Source of the DNA: Membranipora membranacea | Taxonomy: Eukaryota > Bryozoa > Gymnolaemata > Cheilostomatida > Membraniporidae | Direction: 5' to 3' | Length of the DNA: 64,000 bases | NCBI GenBank assembly: GCA_914767715.1 | Contig: OU612070.1 | Span: forward strand, 19,890,025 to 19,954,024 | Shown here: piece after piece, positions 49,710-61,755 of the stretch | How positions within the stretch are numbered: position 1 is the first letter of the stretch | How the letters are laid out: each line of letters starts with the position of its first letter | Translations under genes and position numbers: made by a program | Notes under the pieces: model-generated | Databases searched by the model: none | What the model was told of the DNA's origin: nothing | Seen by the model: only the letters and a program-made list of their open reading frames with translations

Positions 49710-49929
49710 CTACCAATATCATGATACTTCAACCGAGAACACTAATGCAATTATCGTCAGCTATGCATGGCAGCTGACATTTATGTTATATTATTAAAGA
49801 CGCTCGTTGAGTGCAATAACGGAGATATCGATGCATATGGCCGCAGCCATCTATGCCGGCTCAATCCTATCTGGGCTGGGTCTCCGCTGCCACTTAAACA
49901 AAGAAAGTCCTTGTAGATATATTCAGTAT

Positions 49930-50402
49930 GCTAACAGGTTCTCGGCCTATTGGCTAACATCAAAGTGTCACAGCCAATGGCTGATTAGTGTGCCTGTTTC
50001 AGTTTCTGGCAGCTAGCTGCACACTCACGATAAGGAGGTTCACCATGTCCTCACCTCTAGGATGAATTTTTTCTAGGATGTATCACACTCTCAGTACGAG
50101 AACTTCGGGCAACTTGCGTCCCTCTTTATGGGCAGACCACCCTCTGTTTTGTCATAAACAGGGCTAACAGCTTCTCGGCCTATTGGCTAAGATCAAAGTG
50201 TCACTGCCAATAAGCGATTAGTGCCTGTTTCAGTTACTGGTAGCTTGCAGCACATACGATTAGGAGGTCCACCATGGCCTCACCTCTAGGATGCATTCTA
50301 GTTTTTGAGAATGTATCACACTCTCAGTACAAGGACTTAGGGCAACTTGCGTCCCTCTTTAGGGGCAGACCACCCTCTGTTTTGTCATAAACAGGGCTAA
50401 CA
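49930..50402 (-). repeat. Dispersed repeat B, tandem dimer (reverse)
   Basis: Two units, about 49930-50164 and 50163-50402, are reverse complements of the dimer at 30992-31435: shared blocks include tgtttcagttactgg/tgtttcagtttctgg, gatgtatcacactctcagta, gcaacttgcgtccctcttta and ccctctgttttgtcataaac. The left edges of both units read gctaacag.ttctcggcctat. Confidence 0.9.
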
Positions 50403-50420
50403 GCTCAATCCTATTATATG

Positions 50421-51147
50421 GTAGCATGGTGACATATTGTGAAGCTTTAAGGGAATATGGATAGAATATAGATAGAATATATCATCTTCTGCATTATCAT
50501 GTTTGTATAACACTAATCTCCTTGCTGTGGTCTCACAAAGATCCCAGGTTCCTGAAGTTTGAAAATAAATAGTTACCAACGTGCTTATTTGCTTCCGTTT
50601 TTTTCAATTACTATGATTATATTTTTCACTCGGAAATAAGTTAAGATAATAACTTCCTTTCTTCTATGTGTATAATGACCTTATTCTGAAGTATATCTTA
50701 AACTACTGCTGCCACACAGTCAAATGTGTGTTTATTGAATTCTGTACAGCTCAAAACTAATGATGTGAGGCTGCAATCTCAGCATTGTCACCAAATGGGC
50801 AAACTTTTTACACAAACTAATCGTCAAAATTAGGTGAGAAATTTATCCTCTATCGTACTTAGTGACGACGCCAGCCAGTGCATTAATTGCATACCCTGAT
50901 TTCGAAGAATTCAGTCCGTGCAAATCATTTGTCCATAATGTGACAATTCTAAGATTAAAGCCTCAATTAGTTATCTTGGAGCTGAACAGAATTCGATGAG
51001 CACAAATATTAACTTTCTATACATCGTTGAAAGCTGTTGAGTTACCGATGTTTGACAGCTCATTAAAATGTGTTTGGATGAAGCTGTTTTATCAAGGAAA
51101 TGAGGCCAAAAATGCTGTTTTTAGCAAATTGATTGCTAGAAATTTCA
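50421..51147. repeat. Segmental repeat left of the GPCR (pair of 55581-56338)
   Basis: About 730 bp that align along their whole length with 55581-56338 (gaagctttaagggaatat, ttttttcaattactatgatt, aacttcctttct and others). It includes a single-arm relic of foldback family A at 50698-51010. No coding content. Confidence 0.85.
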
Positions 51148-51636
51148 GAAGGCAATATTTATTCATAGAAAGATAGTTCATCATAATACTTGGTTTAAAA
51201 TAATATATGATAAGCCTATAGTGGCTTTGTATGTCATTTCATGATGTGTTTGATTTCTCAAATTTGATCTTATAATGTGAAATTTTAAACGACAATTAGA
51301 ACAGATCGAATAAGTTTGAGACAAATTTTTTGCTGGTTTCCTTGGAAGTGTCCCTCAAATGACACACAAACCATCGCTCAACAGCATAGCTATTGTATCG
51401 AGATTACCACAGCCATTCAGAGGAAGATGTATTTTGTGTCAATTTTATACAAAGTCGAACATGTTGTTAGAAGGACTTTTATTACGTCTCTATAATAGCT
51501 GAAAGAAATCAATTGTGCAGATAATTAAAATGGAATCTTCAATAGACTGTGGACTGTTTATCTTGGAAGAACATAGCCCATATGGGAAATAACAGATACT
51601 TTTGAGTTTTAACTTAATAGCTAATTTAATCTATTA

Positions 51637-53475
51637 ATGATCATCATGACAATAAATCAAATTATTACTCTTGATGGCAAGGAAGACCATTATAACGGTT
51701 CATTACTTGGTCGATTGCCCAGTAAGCTAAATGAGACTGACTCAGGGTATTCTTCGCTACTGCCTTACAAGTACAACACAGGTAGGTGGCACTCCATTTG
51801 TCAATGGACCTGTGTCTTGTAAATAAATTGATATGAATAGTGATTTTACTGTCACATGTACCAAGGCAGAATCATATATCAACAAATGTTTCTTTAATAC
51901 CATTATCTTACCATAATTTACCAAAACCTTAAATTTATTTTTTTCTTGCATTCAGGTTTTAGAAACAAGTTCCTAACGTTCCTTTGCATATCCTTCCCTC
52001 ACTAAAGTGATTTTGTAGACATGAATGAAGTGATCAAAATATTATCCACAAAACGCATGTTTATATGAAACAAAGGAAACCCAATCCAGTGCCTCATAAC
52101 ATTTTAATTTGCACCTATGATGACATCTCCAATAGGCCATCCATCAAAAACTCAATCGACAACCTGAGATTATGTCATCCACACCCCTGAAGTTTTGTGG
52201 CGTTTATGATCAGCGTTTCTAGTTATGATTATAATAATGAGGCCTTGTAAATCAATGTTCTTATGAGCCCTTCACTTGAAACAACACAAATGTGATTTCA
52301 GTCACGAAAGACTTGATACACTCTGAGCTAAACCCTATGTCAAATAATGACAAAACGTTTAACTTTTATCAAAAACAGTCTAAGTCTTAAGAAGTAGAGT
52401 ATTTTTATTTGGGATTTCCAAACTTGTTAGTTGATCCAAGCTATACCCCAACCACTAACATGATAAGTTATTTTCAGAGTTTGTAAGTTTTTAAACTTAT
52501 TATCAGGCTAGTTTTTGATCTATTTTAGAGATTTTGTATGGGACGCTGTTCGACCAGCATTTTGAAATAAAAATGGATTCTAGCTTGACAAACTTTGAGG
52601 TTGTCCTCCCTTCGGAAGTTGCTACTGTGACCGCAACAATACTCATTATGATTTTGGTAACCAACACTCTCACCCTGCTCACCTTTAAACATATGAAGAA
52701 ACTTCAGCTTCAGCACTACCTGATGATATGCTTGGCTGTCGTTGACCTGCTGACAGTCTTTCCTCACCTTGTATCATTAATCGGGTTTTTGAACCGATTT
52801 CTTAAGTTATCTGACGCCCTCTGTAAAACCGCCACTGTTTATAGTGTAGCTGTTATTGCCGGAACAACATGGATTCAATGCGCAATATGTATAGACAGGT
52901 ACTTCTCTATTTTAAGACCACTGAAGCACAGGAGATTTGTCACAAACTATAGACCGGCTCATCTAGCTGTTTGGATTTCCATGATTCTGTTTTTTACTAT
53001 TTTCGCTATCATTTTGACCTCAGTTTTGACTGGATTTATGACAGCACAATTCAACCCGATTCTAGCCACTTGTGTGTTTAGAATAGATTGGTCATACGCT
53101 GCTCTATGTGGAAGTCTCTTCATTGTGATACCACTATCAATTGTGCTTCTTACTCATGGATTAATCTTAAATGAATTAAGAAAAGCAAACTCCAAAATAC
53201 GGAAAAAGATAAAAAAATCAATGCCAACTGTCATGCTTATAGTTGGAACTTTCTATACATGTTGGATTCCATACTCGGTGTTTATAATTTGGCAAGTATT
53301 TTCTGTTCATCATTCATCGCCGCCAAAGATATTTGAGTTAGTTGCTGTATATTTTCTGGTAACGAATAGTGTATTAAACTTTTTTATCTACGTTGTCACC
53401 AATGCCGCTTTCAGGAATACGTTTAAAACTCGTTTGTGTTTGTTCCGTTGTGTAAATAGTGTACAACCTCAATAG
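51637..53475 (+). CDS. Rhodopsin-class (class A) G protein-coupled receptor, 363 aa
   Basis: Seven-transmembrane receptor, ligand unknown. Preferred model: exon 1 51637-51781 (ATG 51637; N-terminal domain with N-x-S/T sites NGS and NET), exon 2 52529-53475 (acceptor tattttag, stop TAG), phase 1 junction. Landmarks in full-length numbering: LAVVDLL in TM2; Cys147 at the top of TM3 and Cys230 in loop 2 for the usual disulfide; DRY at 171-173 ending TM3; Pro250 in TM5; CWIPY at 293-297 in TM6; NSVLNFFIY at 328-336 in TM7, where NPxxY has become NFFIY; and Cys in the short tail that could be palmitoylated. TM1 lacks the usual GN pair but keeps N. Alternative: an unspliced start at the Met at 52573 (A at -3) giving 300 aa. 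The 7TM core is certain; exon 1 is an inference. Lies between duplicated flanks. Confidence 0.9.
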
Positions 53476-55580
53476 AATTTTGAGTAACATTACAAGTATT
53501 ATTCCTAATAGCACAGATTGCAAAAAGTTGAACTTCTTTATTTTATTTTTGCGATGTATCAGACAGTCTCAGGTGGTCGCCACTCTAGTCTCGACCTCCC
53601 TGGTGTAGACTAACAGACCACATTGTATTTTTCATCTTAATTTTTAATCAATTATTTTACTAGTAATTTTCAAGCAGACACATTATACAAAAAAAAATGC
53701 TATCAACATAGTGCAGCCCCTTCTCCTATAGTCAAACCATAGCATAAGATTCATAGACTCATTTAATATAATCATTATCACTCAACTTAGGGTCTTTAAT
53801 TTCTTGTGTTTAGCCTCAACCCGCAAAAATAGGCGTATTTTTATTATTTTGTCTAATGATAGAAATATAATGGATTACAAACTGACTTGACTTAACTCAC
53901 TAAGAAGGCACCTTGATTCTTGATAATGCATGAACAGAGATAAGATAGCTCCGAAATATGAGCGTCAAAGGCCAGGTTGACAGTATTATGAGTCACTGAC
54001 ACATTGCATTTGTGACATCCGAACCTTGTGTAATCATGTTTGAGCGATCTGCTTCAGAGCGTAGCATTGTTAAATCTGAAAAGAGGTCAACCATATACAT
54101 AAATCCAAATGTGTCATATGTGGCAGCTACCAAATCATATCCCCCCCCCCCCCCCCGTCTGACGGCCCCCAAGAATCGAAATTGTTTTAAGGTTATGTTG
54201 ACAAGGGGGTATGGGAGGTCTGAAGGCGAGTGAAATAGCTAATGAACTAAGTCAAATCAAACATTGAACATTATTGTTGTTATGGCTGCATGATATAAGG
54301 GTTGTCTCTATGTATCAACTGCACTTTTTACTCCAAGAACTTGCTATGTCTCTTTATATGGACGATAGTAAAATTGGTTTTGCTATGTTGCTGAAATTCA
54401 GTGCAACGCTTTGACACTACATCATTGCATAACGTTGTTAAATTTTGGGTTTAGACTCCTTTGATCATATTGATTGAGAAACCCCTAAAAAAATTTTGGC
54501 GAGGCATGTCCTTAAATGATTTTTGCAGCTGGGCAGTAAGTAACACACAAGCTTGCTTTTCCCTCTTTATGTACCAGATAACATATTGAGTGCAATACCC
54601 TTATTTTCTTACAGGATTTAGAACCATTATCAATTAAAATTTCATGCTGTAGGTTATATAGCATATAGCCATTCAGTCAAAATCCAAGCAAGACTATCCC
54701 ACATGACATAAACATTGCAAATTAAAAGCATCAGGTTGATTCAAATTGCAGTTGAATTTTCTGCATTAACTTTGCGGACAGTCTTGCATATCTGAGTCAG
54801 TGTTGGTGATATCAGCTGATGTTCACCTTATCCAACCTCAGGGCATTAGTCTAGAAAATATGATAGGGGAGGCAAAGGTCTAAAGCGATTACAAAGCATC
54901 ACCAGTAACCTCCTCCTCATGCAATTTAAGCCATATAATAAGCAAAAGGAAATCCCAAAGTAGCCGATTCTGACAGGAATTATTCAATAATCGTATTTAG
55001 TTTTCTAGGAGAGGCAGTGCCTCCCTCCCTCCCTCCCTCCCTCCCTCCCTCCCTCCCTCCCTCCCTCCCTCCCTCCCTCCCTCCCTCCCTCCCTCCCTCC
55101 CTCCCTCCCTCCCTCCCTCCCTCCCTCCCTCCCTCCCTCCCCTAGAACTGCGGGCCTGAACCTGCTATTCGAGCGGTTCCACCAGGCTCCCGTACTTGTA
55201 CTGATTGCAGGTCACTTATCTATTTGCAACACAAATACTAAAGTTATTTGAAGGGTATTGCTGAGCCTAAACAGAATATAAAAAGTGTTTGAATACTGAA
55301 TCGTGTATCACCAGTGATCGAAAACAAATTGAGAGAAATACAGTGCCATCCTTTATCATTTTATAGAAAAATGTCAAATAGACAAAATGCGAGAGGAAAA
55401 AATTCAGACGAAAAGTCAAACAGCATATTGATCATAACTTGCTTGCAGCTTCATAATCGGGTATCCATTTGTCGGGTATGCTATGTGGTCTATAATGACA
55501 AACTCATCCCAATTGAAAGATTTGGATTTGAGGAGGCATCTTTTCAGAACGCCCTATAGTAATTTTGGATGTTGTTTCGA
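53476..55580. other. 3' flank of GPCR and spacer; no gene seen
   Basis: Contains 53735-53858, which resembles 56795-56878 plus 56995-57035 (catagcataagattcat; gtctttaatttcttgtgtt; caaaaataggcg; ttttgtctaatg). It also contains a 16-base C run near 54141 and the CTCC array at 55019. No splice-consistent exons were found. Confidence 0.5.
55019..55141. repeat. (CTCC)n microsatellite, about 30 perfect units
   Basis: Uninterrupted pure-pyrimidine tetranucleotide array of about 120 bp; such mirror-repeat tracts can adopt triplex DNA. Length is likely variable or compressed in assembly. Confidence 0.97.
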
Positions 55581-56338
55581 CACATGGTAACATATTACGA
55601 AGCTTTAAGGGAATATAGATAAAATATATAGATATATGGATAGATAGATAGATGGAATATATGTTTTTCTGCATAATCAGTTTTGTATAGCATTAATCTC
55701 CTTGTGGTGGGTTCACAAAGTTCCCAAGTTTCCTGAAGTTTGAAAAAAAATAGTTACCAACCTACTTATTTGCATCCGTTTTTTTCAATTACTATGATTA
55801 TATTTTTCACTCGAAAATAAGCTCAGATAATAACTTCCTTTCTACTATGTGTTTAATGACCTTATTCGAAGTCTATCTTAAACTACTGCTGTCACACAGT
55901 CAAATGTTTTTATTGAATTTAGTACATCTCGAAACTAATATTACGAGGCTGCAATCGCAGCATCGTCACCAAATGGGCAAACATTTTACACAAACTGATT
56001 GTCAAAGTTAGGTAAGACATTTATAATCTATTGTAATGTAGTGATGACCCAGCTAGTGCAATAATTTCATACTCTGATTTTGAAGATCAGTGCAAATCAT
56101 TTGCCCATAATGTGACAATTCTAAAATTAACGCCTCAATTAATAATCTTGAAGCTAAACAGAGTTTGATGAGCACAAATATTGACTTTCTATACATAGTT
56201 GAAAAGCTGTTGAGCTACTGATGATTGACAGCTTAACAAATGTGCTTGGATAAATTTGTTTTATCAAGGAAATGAGGCCGAAAATGCTGTTTTTAGCAAA
56301 GTTGATCTGGCTGAGCCACATCGATTGCTAGAAATTTC
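55581..56338. repeat. Segmental repeat right of the GPCR (pair of 50421-51147)
   Basis: Second copy of the 730-bp repeat, same orientation, with a gata-rich expansion at 55620-55655 and a small insertion near 56306. Family A arm relic at 55877-56178. After it, sequence related to the GPCR 3' flank resumes at 56795, with about 450 bp of unrelated DNA between and no GPCR remnant. Confidence 0.85.
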
Positions 56339-57726
56339 TTCTCATATTTCCTGGTAGTATGCGTACAGTTGTTACATGCTATTGAAAGTAAACAATGCAT
56401 GCACATTCATTCAAACATGTATTTTTACTTTGTTGTTTGCTATTTGACCCTAAGTTTCATGGGCGTTGTGTAGCAAACCTAGGGATGCTTTTATCAATAA
56501 TAAACTACAAGTAATCTCCTGTTTCTGTTCTTTCATTTACTTTGCACTTTTAAGATTGGAAGAAGCTCCAGCTGGATTCTAATTTAGATTTTGTTGAAGA
56601 AACCTTTTGTTTGTCGCCTGTTTCTCCCAGGGATGTAATTAAGTGAATTTACTGTCACATCTCACTGCTGACTAAGAGGAGCTCAAGCAAGCGGGAACTT
56701 TGAATATTAGAAAACAAATTAGTATGTGTGATTGAATATATGATAAATCGACAACACTGCTTCGTTTTCTCTGTGACTGTAATAAAGTATGCCAATCCTA
56801 TAGCATAAGATTCATTTATTATATTATCACATCAAACTTAACGTCTTTAATTTCTTGTGTTCAGTCTCGAACCCGAGTTTTTTTTATCATGTTCAAAGTT
56901 TAATAAGCTTTCCACTATCCCTACATCTAAAAAGAACCTAATTATCCCCAATTCTATGTATTTTTTTCAAAAATGTAAATTGTACATACATTTTGCATGC
57001 AAAAATAGGCGAAGTTGGTTTTATTTTGTCTAATGTAAAAACAAAGGACATATCCACATCAGCAAGATTTTATTAACATAATTTAATAGACAAAGAAATG
57101 TCACAGGCTTGCGTTTGATCCTCAATACATATTGAGGCTCTACCACTACATTGAGTGAGAAGTATCAAACCAACTAATGAATCGATAAATTATTGGTCAT
57201 TTTGTGATCTTTTGCAATGATTAGATTTCACATGAAAATAAAAGAACAATAATCTGTGTATACTTTATAAATTTTAATTTATGAATGCATTCACTTAAAT
57301 CCCTTGCCCATTTTCAATGAGAGATTGGCAGCAAACCTGATATGCTCATACTAAAAGCTGAAAATTGCATCTGTCCAGCATTAGGGCACCAAAGACTCCA
57401 ACTGGGATGTCAATGGAAATTTTAATCGTTTTCAGTGTGATGATTTCATACTTTTTTCATCTGGCTCAATTTGCAAATCTTCCTGTTAAGAATAAAATGG
57501 ATGGCAGTAAATGTGTTAAAACAAACAAGATAATGGTAATATTAATGGCAACATAGCACAAAAAGTGTGATCAAGGCAAACACACCCTGACTACAATGAA
57601 GTGAGCAGCCTACAACATATTTGGGAATTGTCAGTAGCCATAGGTATTCCCTTTCTAACAAAATAATAAATATACATTTTCATACTTGAGATCCATAAAC
57701 CTGTTCCTCATTTAAATGAAAACGTT

Positions 57727-60297
57727 TTACTGCGTCAATGTATTCTGAACCTGAACAAACTGTCCGAACATGACAGACCTACAGATGATGAATGCTGAGG
57801 CATTGAGATGTCCCTCCATCTGTCTGCAAAAATTATCTGTGGTGTCACTTGTGTAGAAAAGATCTCCAATAGTCTCACTCACAGTGATTGTGATGTTAAT
57901 GGCATACAACCATTGGGCCACAAATTAATATGAAAAAAATGTGAGATTATGAAATGCCTTATTATTGAAAACTACATAGAGAAGAGATGACATTCAGTTA
58001 ATGTTTGTTACTTGGAATAGACTTCTTGGCGAATTTGATGGGTGTTAAATATAGACTTAATAATAAACCTAGAGAGGACACTACATGGCTCCTTAGCATT
58101 GAGGCACTGAGGCATTTAATTGTGGGCGATGTAATGACATTGGAAGGTGTAGAAGCAATGATGCTATCATTGATTTTGTGTCCGAAATCCAATTTTGATC
58201 TAATTTTAAGCTTTTTTGAAGAAGAAATAACATCAAGTTGATAACAAGACATTGCTTATTGTAAAGCAATTTTCAAATTCAGAATAAAAATTGTTCGAGT
58301 TATGAACAAAAAACCTAGATAACGGACAGTAATTCAAGGATAGAATCATTGCTTCTACACCTTCCAATGACGTTACATTTAATTATTAGTTACAATTAAG
58401 TGCTTCACTTCAGCTGTATATTGTGTCCTCTCTAGGTTTATTATTATGTCTATGGTGTCAAATAATGGCTCAATGTTGAATGTGTTTCAAATGCTTACCC
58501 CACCTGGCAATGGCATTATTACCTCAACAGTGTTCAATTGACGAGGGAGCAAAAATACCAAGAAAGAAAACAAGAGAAACTGTTTTAAACATAATTCTTC
58601 AGAGGGGTTGTCACACCTTGCCAACATTGTTGTTACGATTTTTACCTTCGCTAGCGACATTTTCAAGATTCACAGCTTGTACGAAGGAATAAACCGATAA
58701 GTTGACTCTCCACCAGGCTCCATATTCTTCTTGGGTATGGAAAAATGTTGAATAATCATCGTCGTTACCATTACTTGAGAGGTGGTTATTATTAAGTTTG
58801 GTGCTCATACCTGTTAACTTCTCTGGAATAAATAGACAATACCCACATTCATTTGATCTCATTGTTAATTCCTTGCTTTCAAAATTTAACTGTGAAAAAC
58901 TAGCCATTTATGAGATGCAAAAACCGCTAGTGCACACACCGCTGTATGACGCACAGGTCTCTGATTAAAAGCTTTTAATCAAGCTATAAGTCCTTAGCTG
59001 CACAGCCCCTTCATTAGGACTGGAAAGGGTTCCAAAATCAGGACCGTTTATGGTTTCAGCTGTTTTTCAGGACCGGGCCTTGTTGGGTTCTTGGACACAA
59101 GAAACATTGCTCTGAACCAGAAAATGCTGCAGTTACAGTCTCAGTCCCAGTCATGACTGCACAAGACATATGAGGTCAATACCTGGTTTACTCCTTGTCA
59201 ATATCAGTAGCCAGCAACGGCGGGCAAGGGTATAGGGTACTACCCCACGCAAGCCACCCGAGCTTAAGGGGGCCCGTCAAGTAGGGCGGTCAAATAAGAC
59301 CTGGTGCATACAAACAAAAAAACCAAAAATAGTTAATCAAATAACTGTTTTTGTCATAACAATAACATGAAGCGTTGTCTTTTCAGTGTTACAAAACACA
59401 CCTAAATCAGACTCATTTTCTCTTACTTTGAGGAGAATGAAAAAGTTTTTGTTAATCAGTTGTTTATTTCCCTACCAATCATATTAACCCTGACTTGACC
59501 CAGTCCTGACCTGAGGAGGTTAAACCCACTGTTCAGGGCTGGTTTCACACCTTGTATCAGCCATACCCTTCATGGTAGACACTAGAAGCCTCGATCAGCC
59601 CATGCATGCATCTCACTCAATCATTGCTAGCCTTCAATGCATTTTGAAATTTTCTGTTATTGTGAACTAATCAGTGTGCTTCCACTGTTGCACAGCATGG
59701 TATGCTCCCAAATATTCATTATTTCACTGCAAGGTTACCTAGTCTCAGTACTCTCATCTGCACATGCATGTCTGCTTTGTAATCACAACACCATCAGCGT
59801 AAGTTAAAAGTTTCAACGACTTGAATAAACATCATTCCTGTATAGTATGGGCATAAAAGGATAATTTTCTTAGCTCAGATCTTACTTTTTTCAGATGAAA
59901 TCTCTCTGAAGCTAATTGTCCCACGAGTTCATGGAAGATGCAGCTTCCCTACCTTTGACATCAATAGGTTGTATAATTACACATCACTACACAACAAGGA
60001 CCCTGTGCCATTGGATTTGCTTGCTGGACTGGCAGCCTGAAAATTGAATGCTTCACTCTGAACATTTGAATTTTGTAACGCGCATTCCATCTTGCTCTTG
60101 ACCTGACGTGGCTTGTACAGGTGCAGACTGCTATTGAGCAAATGCATGTGTTTGAAGTAACGTCCATTCTTCATCGGCAAGTTGTCGAATTCTGACTCAG
60201 GATGAAGATACCGGACCCCTAAAGATACTGATGGCGGCTGCAGAATTAGCAGTAGGTGTGTTGAACCAGAAGCAAAATTTGTCAGGATAAGCTTCAT
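57727..60297 (-). pseudogene. Decayed secreted PAN / fucolectin-like (F5/8 type C) gene
   Basis: Three separated pieces on the minus strand in the right order. (a) 59964-60297: ATG, a weak signal-like segment (STHLLLILQPPSVSLG), then a PAN/apple-like stretch (RQVKSKMECAL...SEAFNF) in which two expected Cys are Asn and Ser; an in-frame TAA interrupts it before LYNLLMSK and a GTAGGG donor at about 59953. (b) 58646-58822: a clean phase 1-1 exon with SSNGNDDDYST, HTQEEYGAWWRVNL and QAVNLENV, matching the DGN/WWxVDL core of fucolectin-type galactose-binding domains. (c) 57727-57915: INITITVSETIGD, FCRQMEG and FGQFVQVQN, matching the C-terminal half of that domain, but with no usable acceptor. Sugar-binding secreted protein originally; now probably a pseudogene, unless only the first exon is mis-modelled. 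Confidence 0.5.
58050..58453. mobile_element. Foldback element inside the decayed lectin-like gene
   Basis: Arms of about 150-190 bp: atagacttaataataaacc at the left pairs with ggtttattattatgtctat at the right, and ttggaaggtgtagaagcaat with attgcttctacaccttccaa. It lies between the two lectin-like exons, so open frames on both strands here are artefacts. Confidence 0.85.
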
Positions 60298-60662
60298 GTT
60301 GGCTTAAATGAGAAGCATTGCAATAATAATAAATAACAGAATAAACATTGGTGAGACAAAGCCTCCGCTGCTAAAATTAATTATTGACCAAATGATCGAT
60401 ATGCAATTTCAACACAGTTAATTACGAATTTTAATTTGCATGTCCAACTTCAAGAAATAATTATTGAGCGTAGGTTCATGCAAGTCAAGTGAAAGACAAG
60501 AGGATAATTTTTTTCATAGAATTTTACAGTTATATGGTATCTAATGAAACACTTGTTGTGGCATGAAACATAGGTTATTTTAGCAAAAGTTCATTGACTA
60601 TAATAATTAAGCGTTGTTTTCATAATTTCTTATTGATTGTTTCTATAAATTTTATTCATCGT

Positions 60663-60720
60663 AGTGCAACATTCATCTGTGGATCGCTATTACAGCTATC
60701 CACAGATGGATATTGCACTT
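60663..60720. repeat. Short hairpin
   Basis: gtgcaacattcatctgtgga pairs with tccacagatggatattgcac around a 13-15 nt loop; two mismatches. Too rich in mismatch-free stem to be chance; no known element. Confidence 0.8.
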
Positions 60721-61118
60721 GGAAATAGTGGTTGATACCCTCAATAGTACATTTATTATCAATTGCTACAATATTTTTAATAAGATAATTTAATTCATCT
60801 TGACATAAGTTTTCATTTTAGTCTACGAGACATATGTAATTCTTGCACTACAGTGGAGTTAAAAGTATCAAACAACAAATCAATTTTTTTATATTGGTCA
60901 TTTCTTGATCTTTAGCAATGGATTGATTTCACATGAAGAGATTCAGTACATATTCTTAAAGATCTTACTATATTACAAATGCAGTAAGAGATCAGTTACA
61001 AGCATTGTGTACACATCTCCTTTGAATAATTATGTCAAGAAGGGCGCAAAAGGAAGTACATGATGATCACTAACAAAACATTAACGTTCTTTTTAGCCAT
61101 TCAAAAATTTAGATATGC

Positions 61119-61755
61119 ATGTAGTAACATGATCCACAGTCATTCCTTCATGTAATTATGCATCATAGGCATAGAAATACTCTTTCAACCCATTACAGCT
61201 TCACGAAACCGAACATTTTACATAATGAAGGACAACTCCGCATTTCATTTTAGCTACACCTTACACATGCAAAATTTCAGTCAGAGACAGATTAAGGTGG
61301 TTGACTGAGTTTAGATAGTGTTTCTGGCATCTCTTGGGTCGCGCTCAGGTGGGGGCAAAGATTGTTTTAGAGTTTTGTTTATATTGCGGGGAAAATCCAT
61401 GTGAATGGGCATACATGTGGACTTTTTCAATGAAATTAAGGGGACCTCAACGGAGGAAGAAAATAGCATGTACCAAAATCTGAATGTACATGTAGCAACT
61501 TGATCGTCTGTGATACCTACATGTTATTATGCATCTTTAGCAAAATATCACTATTTAAACTCTTCACGTCTTGACTTACCAAATTTTTTTTCACTATGAG
61601 GGACAACTCCAAATTCGCTTTTAGTGCCAGCTTACACACATAGCATTTCAATGTCAGAGACAGCGTAAGGTGGTAGAGTAAGTGTAGATAGTGTTTCTAG
61701 CATCTCTCGGGTCTTGTGTAAGTGGGTGAAAACTTTGTTTTATAGTTCTGATATA
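61119..61755. repeat. Two-copy tandem repeat, 370-bp period
   Basis: catgtagtaacatgatc (61119) and catgtagcaacttgatc (61489) start two copies that also share ggacaactcc, gtcagagaca, aaggtggt and tagatagtgtttct in order. Diverged, non-coding. Confidence 0.8.

Noticed and set aside
58005-58252. Overlapping frames of about 80 codons on both strands
   Set aside because: They lie within one arm of the foldback element at 58050-58453.
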